Source: Candidatus Scatousia excrementipullorum (GTDB lineage: Bacteria; Cyanobacteriota; Vampirovibrionia; Gastranaerophilales; Gastranaerophilaceae). Taken from it: a stretch of 8,386 bases of DNA. The notes under the pieces were generated by a model, which worked only from the letters and a program-made list of their open reading frames with translations, did no database searches and had not been told where the DNA came from. The first letter of the stretch is position 1; every line of letters starts with the position of its first letter. The stretch is taken from contig JADIND010000005.1 of assembly GCA_017694215.1 (NCBI GenBank), forward strand, positions 1-8,386, written 5' to 3'. The translations under genes were made by a program, and so were the position numbers. Below, in pieces: positions 1 to 7,105 of the stretch.

Positions 1-2
1 TA

Positions 3-36
3 GTCTCGTGGGCTCGGAGATGTGTATAAGAGACAG
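3..36 (+). other. Nextera/Tn5 sequencing adapter remnant (not genomic)
   Basis: These 34 bases match the Illumina Nextera read-2 transposase adapter as I know it. Its 19-base Tn5 mosaic end occupies 18-36. Genomic sequence therefore starts at about 37, and the first 36 bases are a library artefact left on the end of the contig. Any gene call or promoter search reaching into this stretch is meaningless. Confidence 0.96.
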
Positions 37-37
37 G

Positions 38-106
38 GCGGAAACCGCCGTAACTGTTGCTTTAGGAAATATTATCTATGAATACACAAATTACTGCCAA
101 AATTAA
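38..106 (+). CDS. possible 3' end of an upstream gene (partial, 5' truncated by the contig end)
   Basis: This frame is open from the first genomic bases to a TAA at 104-106. It would encode a 22-residue tail beginning AETAVTVALGNIIYE, which has the look of a natural hydrophobic C-terminus. It overlaps the start of cca by 29 bp, which is longer than usual but possible in a tightly packed operon. A competing frame (37-81) ends in a TGA overlapping the cca ATG as ATGA, a classic coupling geometry, but its peptide (GGNRRNCCFRKYYL) is less protein-like. Too little remains to name a family or to decide between the two frames. Confidence 0.3.
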   Translation, partial: AETAVTVALGNIIYEYTNYCQN

Positions 107-1508
107 ATCAGATGAAATCTTAACAAAGATTTTATCAAACTGTGACAATGAAATTTATCTTGTCGGCGGAGCTGTCCGTGATTTTCTTATGGACAAAGAA
201 ACATTTGACAGAGATTTAATTGTTATGGATGAAGATGCCGGAGAATTTGCACGTAAAATAAAAGACCTTTTTGACGCTGCATACGTTCCGCTGGATGAGA
301 AAAACAAAATCTACAGGCTTGTTCTGCCGGACAAAATCAATTACCTTGATATCACAAACCCTATTGAAAATTCGCTGGAAAAGGACTTAATGCGGCGTGA
401 TATGGCAATAAATGCCATTGCCGTGAACTTAAGAACTTATGAAGTTGTTGATATGTGCGGCGGAATTACAGATATCAAAAACCATACATTGAGCCTTATT
501 TCGGAGCATAATTTTGAAGACGATCCGTTAAGACTCTTAAGGGTTTACCGTTTTCAGTCAACACTCGGCTTTGACCTTACGGCACCGACAATTCATGCTG
601 TATGTATGCTTGCAGCACATATAAAAGAACCTGCTCTTGAGAGGATTAATTCAGAAATTATAAAACTTTTCGGCGGCGAATATGCCCACAAAGCTGTTCT
701 TAATATGGATAAAACGTGGCTTTTGGAAGAAATTTTTCCGTTTGTAAAAGAATTAAAACAGGTTCCGCCAAACACACATCATCATCTTGATTTATTTCAT
801 CATTCCGTAGAAACAGTTCGTCAGATTCAGCTTATTTACGAAGAGTCCGATGACGAAGTAAAAAAACATATGGATGAAAAATCTTTTGGCGGAGAATCAA
901 GGCTTGCACATCTGAAATTTGCCGGATTTCTGCACGATATCGGGAAATTTTCGACGTGGACAATAGAAGAAGATACAGGCCGCCACAGATTTATCAAGCA
1001 CGATGCAATAGGTGCTAAACTTGCAGAAAATCTGTTGAAGGAAATGAAATTTTCAAATAAACAAATTAAATACATAACTGCAATGATAAAAAATCACATA
1101 TATCCTTCCCAGCTGATGACAGCTCCGGAAATAGATTTTGACACTCCTGCCGGAGAAAAAGCAATGATGAGGTTTATCAGGAAAACAGATGATAACGTCA
1201 TTGATAACATTATTCTTGCTATGGCGGACAGGCTTTCTGCCCGTGGCGAAGCAATAACCGACGAGATGGTCGAAAATAACATTTCCGCATTGAAAAAACT
1301 TTTAAGCTTTTATCTTAAAATAAAAGACTCACTTGAACCTCTGCCGGTACTGCTTGACGGAAACGAGGTTATGAAGATATTGAATATTAAGCCTTCAAAA
1401 CAGTTAGGCGAGATAATGAACGCCCTCCATGAAGCACAGTTATCAGGTGATGTCACTACAAAAGAACAGGCGGTTGAATTTATTAATAACTATGCTTACC
1501 ACGGGTAA
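78..1508 (+). CDS. cca: CCA tRNA nucleotidyltransferase (class II) with HD domain
   Basis: This enzyme builds or repairs the 3'-terminal CCA of tRNAs in the cytoplasm, using CTP and ATP without a nucleic acid template. The 476-residue protein has the poly(A) polymerase/CCA head domain: LVGGAVRD at 28-35, the metal-binding pair D44-x-D46 with a third acidic residue at D91, RRDMAINA at 106-113, and the nucleotide-templating DDxxR at 148-152 followed by LLRVYRF. An HD phosphohydrolase-type domain follows, with H241/H242, the H286-D287 pair and H308. The C-terminal arm (from about 425) has the LLDGNEVM and KQLGEIMNAL blocks typical of the family. The ATG at 78 is preceded by AGGA at 64-67, and its N-terminus has the expected length before the GGAVRD motif. 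Some bacteria split CC-adding and A-adding between two paralogues, and the sequence alone does not show which activity this copy has. Its promoter lies outside the window. Confidence 0.95.
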   Translation: MNTQITAKIKSDEILTKILSNCDNEIYLVGGAVRDFLMDKETFDRDLIVMDEDAGEFARKIKDLFDAAYVPLDEKNKIYRLVLPDKINYLDITNPIENSLEKDLMRRDMAINAIAVNLRTYEVVDMCGGITDIKNHTLSLISEHNFEDDPLRLLRVYRFQSTLGFDLTAPTIHAVCMLAAHIKEPALERINSEIIKLFGGEYAHKAVLNMDKTWLLEEIFPFVKELKQVPPNTHHHLDLFHHSVETVRQIQLIYEESDDEVKKHMDEKSFGGESRLAHLKFAGFLHDIGKFSTWTIEEDTGRHRFIKHDAIGAKLAENLLKEMKFSNKQIKYITAMIKNHIYPSQLMTAPEIDFDTPAGEKAMMRFIRKTDDNVIDNIILAMADRLSARGEAITDEMVENNISALKKLLSFYLKIKDSLEPLPVLLDGNEVMKILNIKPSKQLGEIMNALHEAQLSGDVTTKEQAVEFINNYAYHG

Positions 1509-1678
1509 TCATCAGGGATTTCCCAGTTGTTAAGCTGGATTATCTTGGTGCAGTAACCGCAGTTTGTACACCCTTTATAACAGCCCCACGTACCGCCCGA
1601 GGTTAAACTTGCCTCATTTCCGTTCCAGTTAAAGGTATATGGTTCAATAAAATTTAAACATGGAAAATTCCCCTTCAT
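1496..1678 (-). CDS. small Cys/Trp-rich protein of unknown function
   Basis: I do not recognise this 60-residue protein. From the ATG at 1678 it begins MKGNFPCLNF and carries a dense cysteine cluster, CYKGCTNCGYC (spacing C-x3-C-x2-C-x2-C, residues about 33-43), plus one further cysteine at residue 7 and four tryptophans, ending in DDYPW. Such clusters usually bind zinc or an iron-sulfur centre; the first three cysteines have radical-SAM-like spacing, but the protein is far too short for that fold. In favour of a real gene: it fills most of an otherwise empty 360-bp gap, has natural codon choice (GGC, TGC, AAC, ACC) and is richer in GC than the flanking AT-rich DNA. Against: no Shine-Dalgarno sequence precedes the ATG or the alternative in-frame GTG at 1693, and its end overlaps the end of cca by 13 bp on the opposite strand. 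An in-frame stop lies just upstream of the GTG, so it cannot extend further. Confidence 0.45.
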   Translation of the reverse strand: MKGNFPCLNFIEPYTFNWNGNEASLTSGGTWGCYKGCTNCGYCTKIIQLNNWEIPDDYPW

Positions 1679-1743
1679 CTCGCGTAATTGCACTTATCAT
1701 TTTTTATTGTAAAGAAAGTTTAATTAAGCCTTATTCCTGAAAA

Positions 1744-1760
1744 CACTCTTAAATAGTGTA
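1744..1760. repeat. short inverted repeat in the region between the small minus-strand frame and the giant gene
   Basis: ACACT (1744-1748) and AGTGT (1756-1760) are perfect inverted arms around a 7-base AT spacer. This is the size of a dimeric repressor site or a weak hairpin. No clear promoter elements can be assigned next to it, so its role is unknown. Confidence 0.3.
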
Positions 1761-1803
1761 TTTTAGAGCTTATTTATTGTTTTTAACAAATTTTTACTAA
1801 AGT

Positions 1804-1832
1804 TTTAGTTCGCAAATGCCGTTAAATATTAT
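1804..1832 (+). promoter_or_regulatory. weak candidate promoter of the giant acidic protein gene
   Basis: TATTAT at 1827-1832 is a plausible -10 element, with TTTAGT (1804-1809) a poor -35 at 17-bp spacing. The predicted transcript would start inside the hairpin described next. The rest of 1679-1803 is AT-rich and holds no other gene or terminator that I can see. Confidence 0.3.
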
Positions 1833-1851
1833 GCGGAATACTGTCCGTATA
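1830..1851 (+). promoter_or_regulatory. inverted repeat/hairpin just before the ribosome binding site of the giant gene
   Basis: Bases 1830-1837 pair with 1844-1851 to give an 8-bp stem with one G-T wobble and a 6-base loop. It overlaps the candidate -10 and ends 5 nt before the Shine-Dalgarno GAAAGGG (1857-1863). It could act as an operator in DNA or as an mRNA structure affecting ribosome access. It lacks a U-tract, so it is not an intrinsic terminator. Confidence 0.45.
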
Positions 1852-1869
1852 TAGTTGAAAGGGTTTAAA

Positions 1870-4800
1870 ATGTTTGAATTCAGCAGCACCGAGTTAATAA
1901 AGAATAAAGTCAGCCATGGCTTATATCAAAGGGAACCTTATTACGATTTTGATATTACCGAAATGATGGAAGAGTTAAGAAAAGATCCTTTCTATGATAA
2001 ATTCCCTGATGACCAGCTTATTTTTTATGCTATTGAAAAGGGTTTAAAAGAAACTGATACCCTGACTGAAACCATTGTGGAAAATTTAAGGCTGACTCCG
2101 GAGGAAAAAATTGAATACGAAAGTCTTAAGCAACGAGTACAAAATAATGATTCTACATTGACCTCACAGGATAGAGAACGTTATAAGGAGCTTGCAAAAT
2201 TTGCAAACTTTACGGAAGACCAGCTTTATGAATATGCATACTGTATAAGAGGCAACAACAGTATGAATGTTCACAGAGATACCGTTCATTCATATACTGA
2301 CAAAAGCCGTCCGGAAGATCCTCTGTGGGGACAATATTCTTATGAAGAAATTCTCGAAATGGAAGCCGGCGGAGTTGAAATTCCGGAGGATGTTCTTGCA
2401 TGGGCTCACGGTGAACAGGATGCCGATACTTCAGGTTATCAGATTGAATCCGAAGGAAGTGAAGATCAGAACGCTGTTTCAAATCTTGAAAATAAAACAA
2501 ACACGGAAAGTGCCGCTGCCGTTCAAAAACGTTCGCAGGCATACAGTTCTCAGGCAGAAGCCCAACGTGATTTGATTGAAGATAAGACAGGTGAAATTGA
2601 ACCGGAAATTCAAGACGCTGTTGATAAACAGGAAGATTTAACCCAAGAACAAAACGACACCCTTCAGGAAACTTCCAATTTGATGGACGAGTGGAAAATT
2701 CTTGATGAAAAAGCAAAAGCAGGTACACTTTCAGAAACGGAAAGAAAAAGATATGAAGAAATCTCAAAAACATTAAGCGGGATTACAAATAATCAGTTTG
2801 AGCATGATTTGGAAAATCTTAGTGCTGATATTGATGAAATAATGGCAGAAATGGAAAACATTAATCTGTTAATTGATATTAATGACCAAATCAATACGGA
2901 ACTTTTAGATTCAAGTGTCCGCATGGTTGATGTTGAAGGTTCCAAGAAACGCGGATATTTAGCTGACAAAAAAGAAGCCGGTAATTTCGGCATATCTGAT
3001 TCAATGCATGCAGAGGCAATGAGCGGCAACGTAGGTTTTTCTGCTGCACTTGAAGGTATTAACCTGAATACCGATAACGTAGCTGCTCAAACTGACACTT
3101 CTGAAAATAATTTCATTGCGGAACAGGTTTCAGATACGGTTCAGGAAGCAAAACGGCTTGTTGATGAATCCGAAACATATAATGTTGCTGCAGAAAGCAG
3201 AATTGTTCTCAACGAAGAAGAAGAAACAGACGAAACACAAAACGAAGAAGAAATTGAAGGATTTATCGATGTAGAACTTAATCAGGAAGAAGAAACCGCA
3301 GAAACCGGAGAAGAAAATGAAACCGCTGCTGCAAATGTAACCTTTGCAAATCCTATAGTTGACGAGGTAAATAACAGGGCAGAAAATGGTGTTTCATTAC
3401 GTAAAACAACTTCCGAACAGACTCAGGATGAAACAGAGCCGACACCGGTTGATGAAGACGGTAACCGTGCAGTTCTACCTTCTGAAACCCGAACAACAGT
3501 TCCGGCTGCCGGCAAGGGTGAAGTTGTTACAATCAAGCCGTCTGCAGAAACGGAAGGCGTTTCTGATACTACAGCCGCCGGTGAAACTTCAGAGGTTTCC
3601 GATACTGCTGAAGGAACAGAAGCTACCGAAACTATGTCGCCTGAAGATGCCCAACGGGCATTAATTTCCGAGTATATTACAGGCTGTGATACACGTCAGG
3701 CTGAAATAAACAATTCCCAAAACGAACTTGATGCTCTTGCTCAACAGATAAAAGAAATAAAAGATACAAAATTCTCTACCGATATCAAGTTAACCTTAGA
3801 ATTAAAGAAAAAGACAAAAGATTTGGAAAGAATTGCACAGAAAGCACGCAGCGGACAGGAATTGTCATCTTCCGATATTGCGAAATTCTCCGAACTTGAT
3901 TCGTTTACGAATGTCGAAAGCGGTGAATATATGACCACTTTACAGGGCAGACTCGATATCTTGAATGCATATAATTCCGGTCTGGAAAACTTTAACAAAC
4001 TCACTGAGTCTTCTCAAGTTTATGCATCGCAGGCTATTGAAGCGGGTAAAGCTTATGCAAGAGAAGAAATGGGCGATACAGAAGCGTTACGTCATGAGTC
4101 GGTTCTGATACACTTCAAGAAATCAATATCTTATGATGCATTATACGGTAAAGCCGGTGAATCTCTCGGCAGGGATTTGATTGACCGCGGAGAAGCCTTG
4201 CAGAGTACTGCTGAGAAAAGACCTTTAAGCGGAGCAAGCCTAAAGAGTATGATAATTTCAAAATTTGCAAAAGAATACGCCCAAACTCTGAATTCAAGAC
4301 TTGCAGATGCTTCACAAAGTCTTGAGCCTTTACAGGCAGATATACTTGCTGCAATTCAGGCACAATCACAAGAGGCTCAAAATGATACTGATGCAAATAC
4401 AGCAGAAACAGAATCAGGACAGGAAGAAGCACCTGTTAATCAGCCGGATGTAGTACCTGAAAATACTAACACAGTATTGACGGATTCTGCCGTAAACACA
4501 ACGGCGGAAGATGAATCCGGTAAAGAAAAGCAAACTGCTGCGGATACAGATGTTAATTCTTCTGCGGTTCCGGAATCCCCTGCAGAAACAAATGAAGGTG
4601 CAGCGGTATTGAATTCTACTGTTTCAGGAGCAGCTGCAGACGAACCTGTATCAATGGTTGGTAATGCTGATAGTGAACCTGAAAATGCTGCTGATATAAA
4701 CGTAAGAATTGCACAGAATAATGCGAATGCAGGTACAATAGAAAACTTAAATGATGTATCTGATTCGGCACAGGATATTGTTGCAAACGGTGTAAATAAT

Positions 4801-5775
4801 TACAAAGCGGCATCTTCCGAAGTCGACAAAAATGAAGAAAGCGGTTTGAATAATCTTGCACTGAATCCTGACAAGATTACATCCGAAGAAACCTCACCGT
4901 CGCAGTTAAGACTGGCACAGAGCGTAAGTAAGGCTGTTAAAACAGTATCAAATGATACAGCATTCCGTATCAGTGATATAATCAAGACCCTGCAGCCGTC
5001 ATCATCGTTGATTGATTCAATAGAGGATACTGTTAAAAAACTCGTTGACGAAAGCAGGCAAAACACACCTGATTTCGGCAAAAATAATATTTTCCAGAGA
5101 AGCAGATTTGCCTCTAGCGTATCAGCCGTTATGAACGCAGCTGCCAACACTAATTCAGTCAATTTTGCAGCTACTGTTATAAGTGCAATAGCCGCAAATG
5201 CAAATGAACTGCTGGCTGCGGATAATAATCCGGAAAACGATGCACAGGAAGTTTCAAACGAAACCGCACAAGCCGGGGCACAGGCTCTTGCTTTTGAAAC
5301 TGAATCTGATAACGAAACAGAAATTGTTGAAGATGAAGAAATTCCGGCAGACGAAGAACCTGTTGTTACAGAAGATGACGATGCCGTTGATGAAGAAGCG
5401 ATACCTGTATCTGTTGATGAAAACGAAACAGAAAAAGATTTGCAGACTGATATGGTCGATGAAATATATGACGAATCAGAAGAAAATGAAAACATGCTCG
5501 ACAGTTACAGTGCAAAACTTGCGATGGAAAATCTTGCAAAAGATGCAGCACAAACAGCTCTTAATGAAACTACTGACAGGGGCGGATTTAAGGCATCAGG
5601 TTCCGCGACTGTTTCCGTGGGCGGCAGGCTGCAAAGTGCTGACAGAAAATCCGAAACCGGCAGAACAAGAAGATTTATTTCTTACGAAGATAAAAACCGC
5701 AGAGCAGCTCTTGCAGATAAGGTAGAAAACAGCAAAAAAGTTGTGATGAAACGCGGACAGAAGAAAAACAGTTAA
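1870..5775 (+). CDS. giant acidic low-complexity protein with helical repeats, unknown function
   Basis: I do not recognise this 1301-residue protein. The ATG at 1870 is preferred over an in-frame TTG at 1855 because GAAAGGG (1857-1863) then sits 6 nt upstream as the ribosome binding site. No signal peptide or membrane segment is visible and there are only two cysteines, so it is probably cytoplasmic. Layout in ATG numbering: a compact N-terminal region (1-180); a helical, Glu/Gln-rich region (about 215-350); an acidic low-complexity linker (445-590, runs such as NEEEETDETQNEEE); a second helical region (595-835); a Thr/Ala/Asn/Glu linker (835-1000); a mixed helical segment (about 1010-1120); a very acidic stretch (1145-1210); and a basic C-terminal tail (about 1258-1301, rich in Arg and Lys). 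Three degenerate copies of a helix-turn-helix hairpin occur in the first two thirds. An intrinsic terminator follows 6 nt after the stop. It may be a scaffold or spacer-type protein, but that is only inference from its composition. Confidence 0.88.
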   Translation: MFEFSSTELIKNKVSHGLYQREPYYDFDITEMMEELRKDPFYDKFPDDQLIFYAIEKGLKETDTLTETIVENLRLTPEEKIEYESLKQRVQNNDSTLTSQDRERYKELAKFANFTEDQLYEYAYCIRGNNSMNVHRDTVHSYTDKSRPEDPLWGQYSYEEILEMEAGGVEIPEDVLAWAHGEQDADTSGYQIESEGSEDQNAVSNLENKTNTESAAAVQKRSQAYSSQAEAQRDLIEDKTGEIEPEIQDAVDKQEDLTQEQNDTLQETSNLMDEWKILDEKAKAGTLSETERKRYEEISKTLSGITNNQFEHDLENLSADIDEIMAEMENINLLIDINDQINTELLDSSVRMVDVEGSKKRGYLADKKEAGNFGISDSMHAEAMSGNVGFSAALEGINLNTDNVAAQTDTSENNFIAEQVSDTVQEAKRLVDESETYNVAAESRIVLNEEEETDETQNEEEIEGFIDVELNQEEETAETGEENETAAANVTFANPIVDEVNNRAENGVSLRKTTSEQTQDETEPTPVDEDGNRAVLPSETRTTVPAAGKGEVVTIKPSAETEGVSDTTAAGETSEVSDTAEGTEATETMSPEDAQRALISEYITGCDTRQAEINNSQNELDALAQQIKEIKDTKFSTDIKLTLELKKKTKDLERIAQKARSGQELSSSDIAKFSELDSFTNVESGEYMTTLQGRLDILNAYNSGLENFNKLTESSQVYASQAIEAGKAYAREEMGDTEALRHESVLIHFKKSISYDALYGKAGESLGRDLIDRGEALQSTAEKRPLSGASLKSMIISKFAKEYAQTLNSRLADASQSLEPLQADILAAIQAQSQEAQNDTDANTAETESGQEEAPVNQPDVVPENTNTVLTDSAVNTTAEDESGKEKQTAADTDVNSSAVPESPAETNEGAAVLNSTVSGAAADEPVSMVGNADSEPENAADINVRIAQNNANAGTIENLNDVSDSAQDIVANGVNNYKAASSEVDKNEESGLNNLALNPDKITSEETSPSQLRLAQSVSKAVKTVSNDTAFRISDIIKTLQPSSSLIDSIEDTVKKLVDESRQNTPDFGKNNIFQRSRFASSVSAVMNAAANTNSVNFAATVISAIAANANELLAADNNPENDAQEVSNETAQAGAQALAFETESDNETEIVEDEEIPADEEPVVTEDDDAVDEEAIPVSVDENETEKDLQTDMVDEIYDESEENENMLDSYSAKLAMENLAKDAAQTALNETTDRGGFKASGSATVSVGGRLQSADRKSETGRTRRFISYEDKNRRAALADKVENSKKVVMKRGQKKNS
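2107..2214 (+). repeat. helical-hairpin protein repeat, copy A
   Basis: Residues about 80-115 of the giant protein. The core LTSQDRERYKELAK forms the second helix of a predicted helix-turn-helix after YESLKQRVQNN. The shared pattern is a Leu-containing helix, a polar turn, L-[ST]-x-x-[DE], then [YF]-x-E-[LI]. Confidence 0.5.
2686..2784 (+). repeat. helical-hairpin protein repeat, copy B
   Basis: Residues about 273-305. WKILDEKAKAG leads through the turn into TLSETERKRYEEISK. This copy is the closest match to copy A, with the turn two residues shorter and the block [ER]-R-x-R-Y-x-E-[LI] retained. Confidence 0.5.
3820..3918 (+). repeat. helical-hairpin protein repeat, copy C (most diverged)
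   Basis: Residues about 651-683. DLERIAQKARSGQ leads into ELSSSDIAKFSELDS. Here Phe replaces the Tyr and the Arg residues are lost, but the L-S-x-x-D and F-x-E-L positions line up with copies A and B. Confidence 0.4.
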
Positions 5776-5780
5776 TAAAT

Positions 5781-5813
5781 AAAAATACGGGTGTTTTTAG
5801 CCCGTATTTTTTT
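5781..5813 (+). terminator. intrinsic terminator after the giant gene
   Basis: ATACGGG (5785-5791) pairs with CCCGTAT (5801-5807) around a 9-base loop. The stem is extended by an A-run (5781-5784) facing a run of seven Ts (5807-5813). It begins 6 nt after the stop codon. Because of the A-run it could also work for transcription arriving from the other strand. Confidence 0.93.
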
Positions 5814-5890
5814 GCAGGCATAAAAATTATATTAAGAAATATTAATTTATAATAGAGTAAAATGTCAAAAAAAAATTCTTTTTGATTTTA

Positions 5891-5929
5891 TATAATATAT
5901 AAGTAGGCGGGAAAATAACAACTGAAAGG
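5891..5929 (+). promoter_or_regulatory. candidate -10 and ribosome binding site of the TM protein gene
   Basis: A perfect TATAAT lies at 5891-5896, and the Shine-Dalgarno GAAAGG (5924-5929) sits 8 nt before the ATG. No convincing -35 exists at the right distance (the sequence there is an A-run). A second TATAAT at 5848-5853 is an alternative. In DNA this AT-rich, TATAAT can occur by chance, so the promoter part is uncertain; the ribosome site is solid. Confidence 0.45.
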
Positions 5930-5937
5930 TAAATTTT

Positions 5938-7062
5938 ATGTCTTCATTAGCAGGAATTAATGAACTTAATGCACAGCAGCAGGTAAATTATGCAGGTCAA
6001 AAAACAGCTTTTGGCAATGCACCTCAATCACAAGAAAAGAAAAGTAACAGTACAACAAATAAAATTCTGATAGGTGCAGGTGCAGCACTTGCTGTTACCG
6101 GTTCTGTAATAGGCGGAATTATGTATGCTAAAAAAGCTAAATTTAATAAAGTTTTGAATGAAATTAAAGATTCGTTGCAGCTTAGTATTAAAGTTAAAAA
6201 AAGTGATTCTGTATTTTCTGACAAATTTGATATGTCAAAAGTTGATGAAGAACTCGCCGAAGCTGTTGCCGAAGCTAAAAAAACAAAAAATCTTGATAAA
6301 TTAAAAAAGATGCAAACTGAGTACCGTTTGTCGGATTTTATGTTTAACAGAGTTTCACTATATTCACTGGATAGAATTTTGAAAGAGTCTGATACAATAT
6401 CTGCAAAAGCTTTGAAAAAGGCACTTGCCGAAAAAGGTGATTTCAGAGATGTCAGAAGATGGTATTTTTCGGAATTTAAAAATGCACATCAGCGTTATAA
6501 CGTAAAACATTCTCCCGCAGACGGTAAAAATCTTCAGGAAACGATTGATGTATTTACGGAAAAAGGTTTGCTGCCAAAAGGTGTAAAACCTCATACTTAC
6601 GGGGCAGACGAAATGGATTTAGCTACTACAAACTATACCTACGGAGGCGGTTATACAGAATATATGGTTCGTAAAAATCATATTTCAGAAAAACAGAATA
6701 TAGCTGTAGAAGATGCATTTTTATCTTATAATCCTGCTCCGCAAAGAATTAAATCTACAAATTTTAACAGTCTTGTTTCTTCATTTAAAGACAAATCTGC
6801 CGGAGTAGATGTTGTTACACTGAAGCTTCCTAAGGTAGGAATTAATGACACTTATTATTATATTGCTGCGGGCAATAAATCAGGTAAATTAACACCTCTC
6901 CAGAAAGATTTGATAGAAGTCGGCGGTCGTTTGAATGATGACGAACTTAAAATATTTGCTGACATTTTGCATTATCAGGAGAACATGGATTATGACGCAA
7001 TTCTTTCTTTAATCCAGCATTACGCAAAAGATGCGGAATTTATGGCAAGACCCGTAAAGTAA
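5938..7062 (+). CDS. single-TM protein of unknown function
   Basis: I do not recognise this 374-residue protein. The first 40 residues are polar, Gln/Asn/Ser-rich and include QKTAFGNAPQ. They are followed by one glycine- and alanine-rich membrane segment at about 43-64 (ILIGAGAALAVTGSVIGG and on), then a basic KKAKFNK stop. A soluble region of about 310 residues follows, containing a Lys/Glu-rich helical part (80-165) and a Tyr/Gly-containing part (about 200-330, e.g. TYGGGYTEYMV). With the hydrophobic stretch this far inside and polar residues ahead of it, it is more like an anchor than a cleaved signal peptide. Flanking charges are basic on both sides, so the topology is unclear. The ATG is fixed by GAAAGG 8 nt upstream. 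It lies behind the terminator of the giant gene, so it is probably transcribed separately, and it converges on the acetyltransferase gene with a 43-bp gap. Confidence 0.85.
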   Translation: MSSLAGINELNAQQQVNYAGQKTAFGNAPQSQEKKSNSTTNKILIGAGAALAVTGSVIGGIMYAKKAKFNKVLNEIKDSLQLSIKVKKSDSVFSDKFDMSKVDEELAEAVAEAKKTKNLDKLKKMQTEYRLSDFMFNRVSLYSLDRILKESDTISAKALKKALAEKGDFRDVRRWYFSEFKNAHQRYNVKHSPADGKNLQETIDVFTEKGLLPKGVKPHTYGADEMDLATTNYTYGGGYTEYMVRKNHISEKQNIAVEDAFLSYNPAPQRIKSTNFNSLVSSFKDKSAGVDVVTLKLPKVGINDTYYYIAAGNKSGKLTPLQKDLIEVGGRLNDDELKIFADILHYQENMDYDAILSLIQHYAKDAEFMARPVK

Positions 7063-7105
7063 ATTTTAAAATATAAAATAATTTATAAATCATGCAAAAA
7101 GCAAG

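Noticed and set aside
1646..1700. minus-strand ATG at 1700 giving an 18-residue peptide (begins MISAITRDEGEF), considered as the true start of the Cys-rich protein via a frameshift
   Set aside because: It is in a different frame, stops after 18 codons, and no slippery run or ribosome site supports a shift.
2210..2773. 187-codon minus-strand open frame
   Set aside because: Composition is odd (Phe/Leu/His/Arg-rich) and typical of reverse-strand readings. It is fully inside the giant gene with no start signal.
4800..5495. 231-codon minus-strand open frame inside the giant gene
   Set aside because: It is the antisense of an acidic stretch: GAA/GAT codons read backwards give the Ser/Thr/Ile-rich protein seen. 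It has no ribosome site and no domain, and lies wholly within a well-supported gene.
5198..5725. 175-codon plus-strand frame, Lys/Met/Leu-rich
   Set aside because: An out-of-frame reading of the GAA/GAT-rich acidic segment, with no ribosome site. The main frame explains the codon pattern better.
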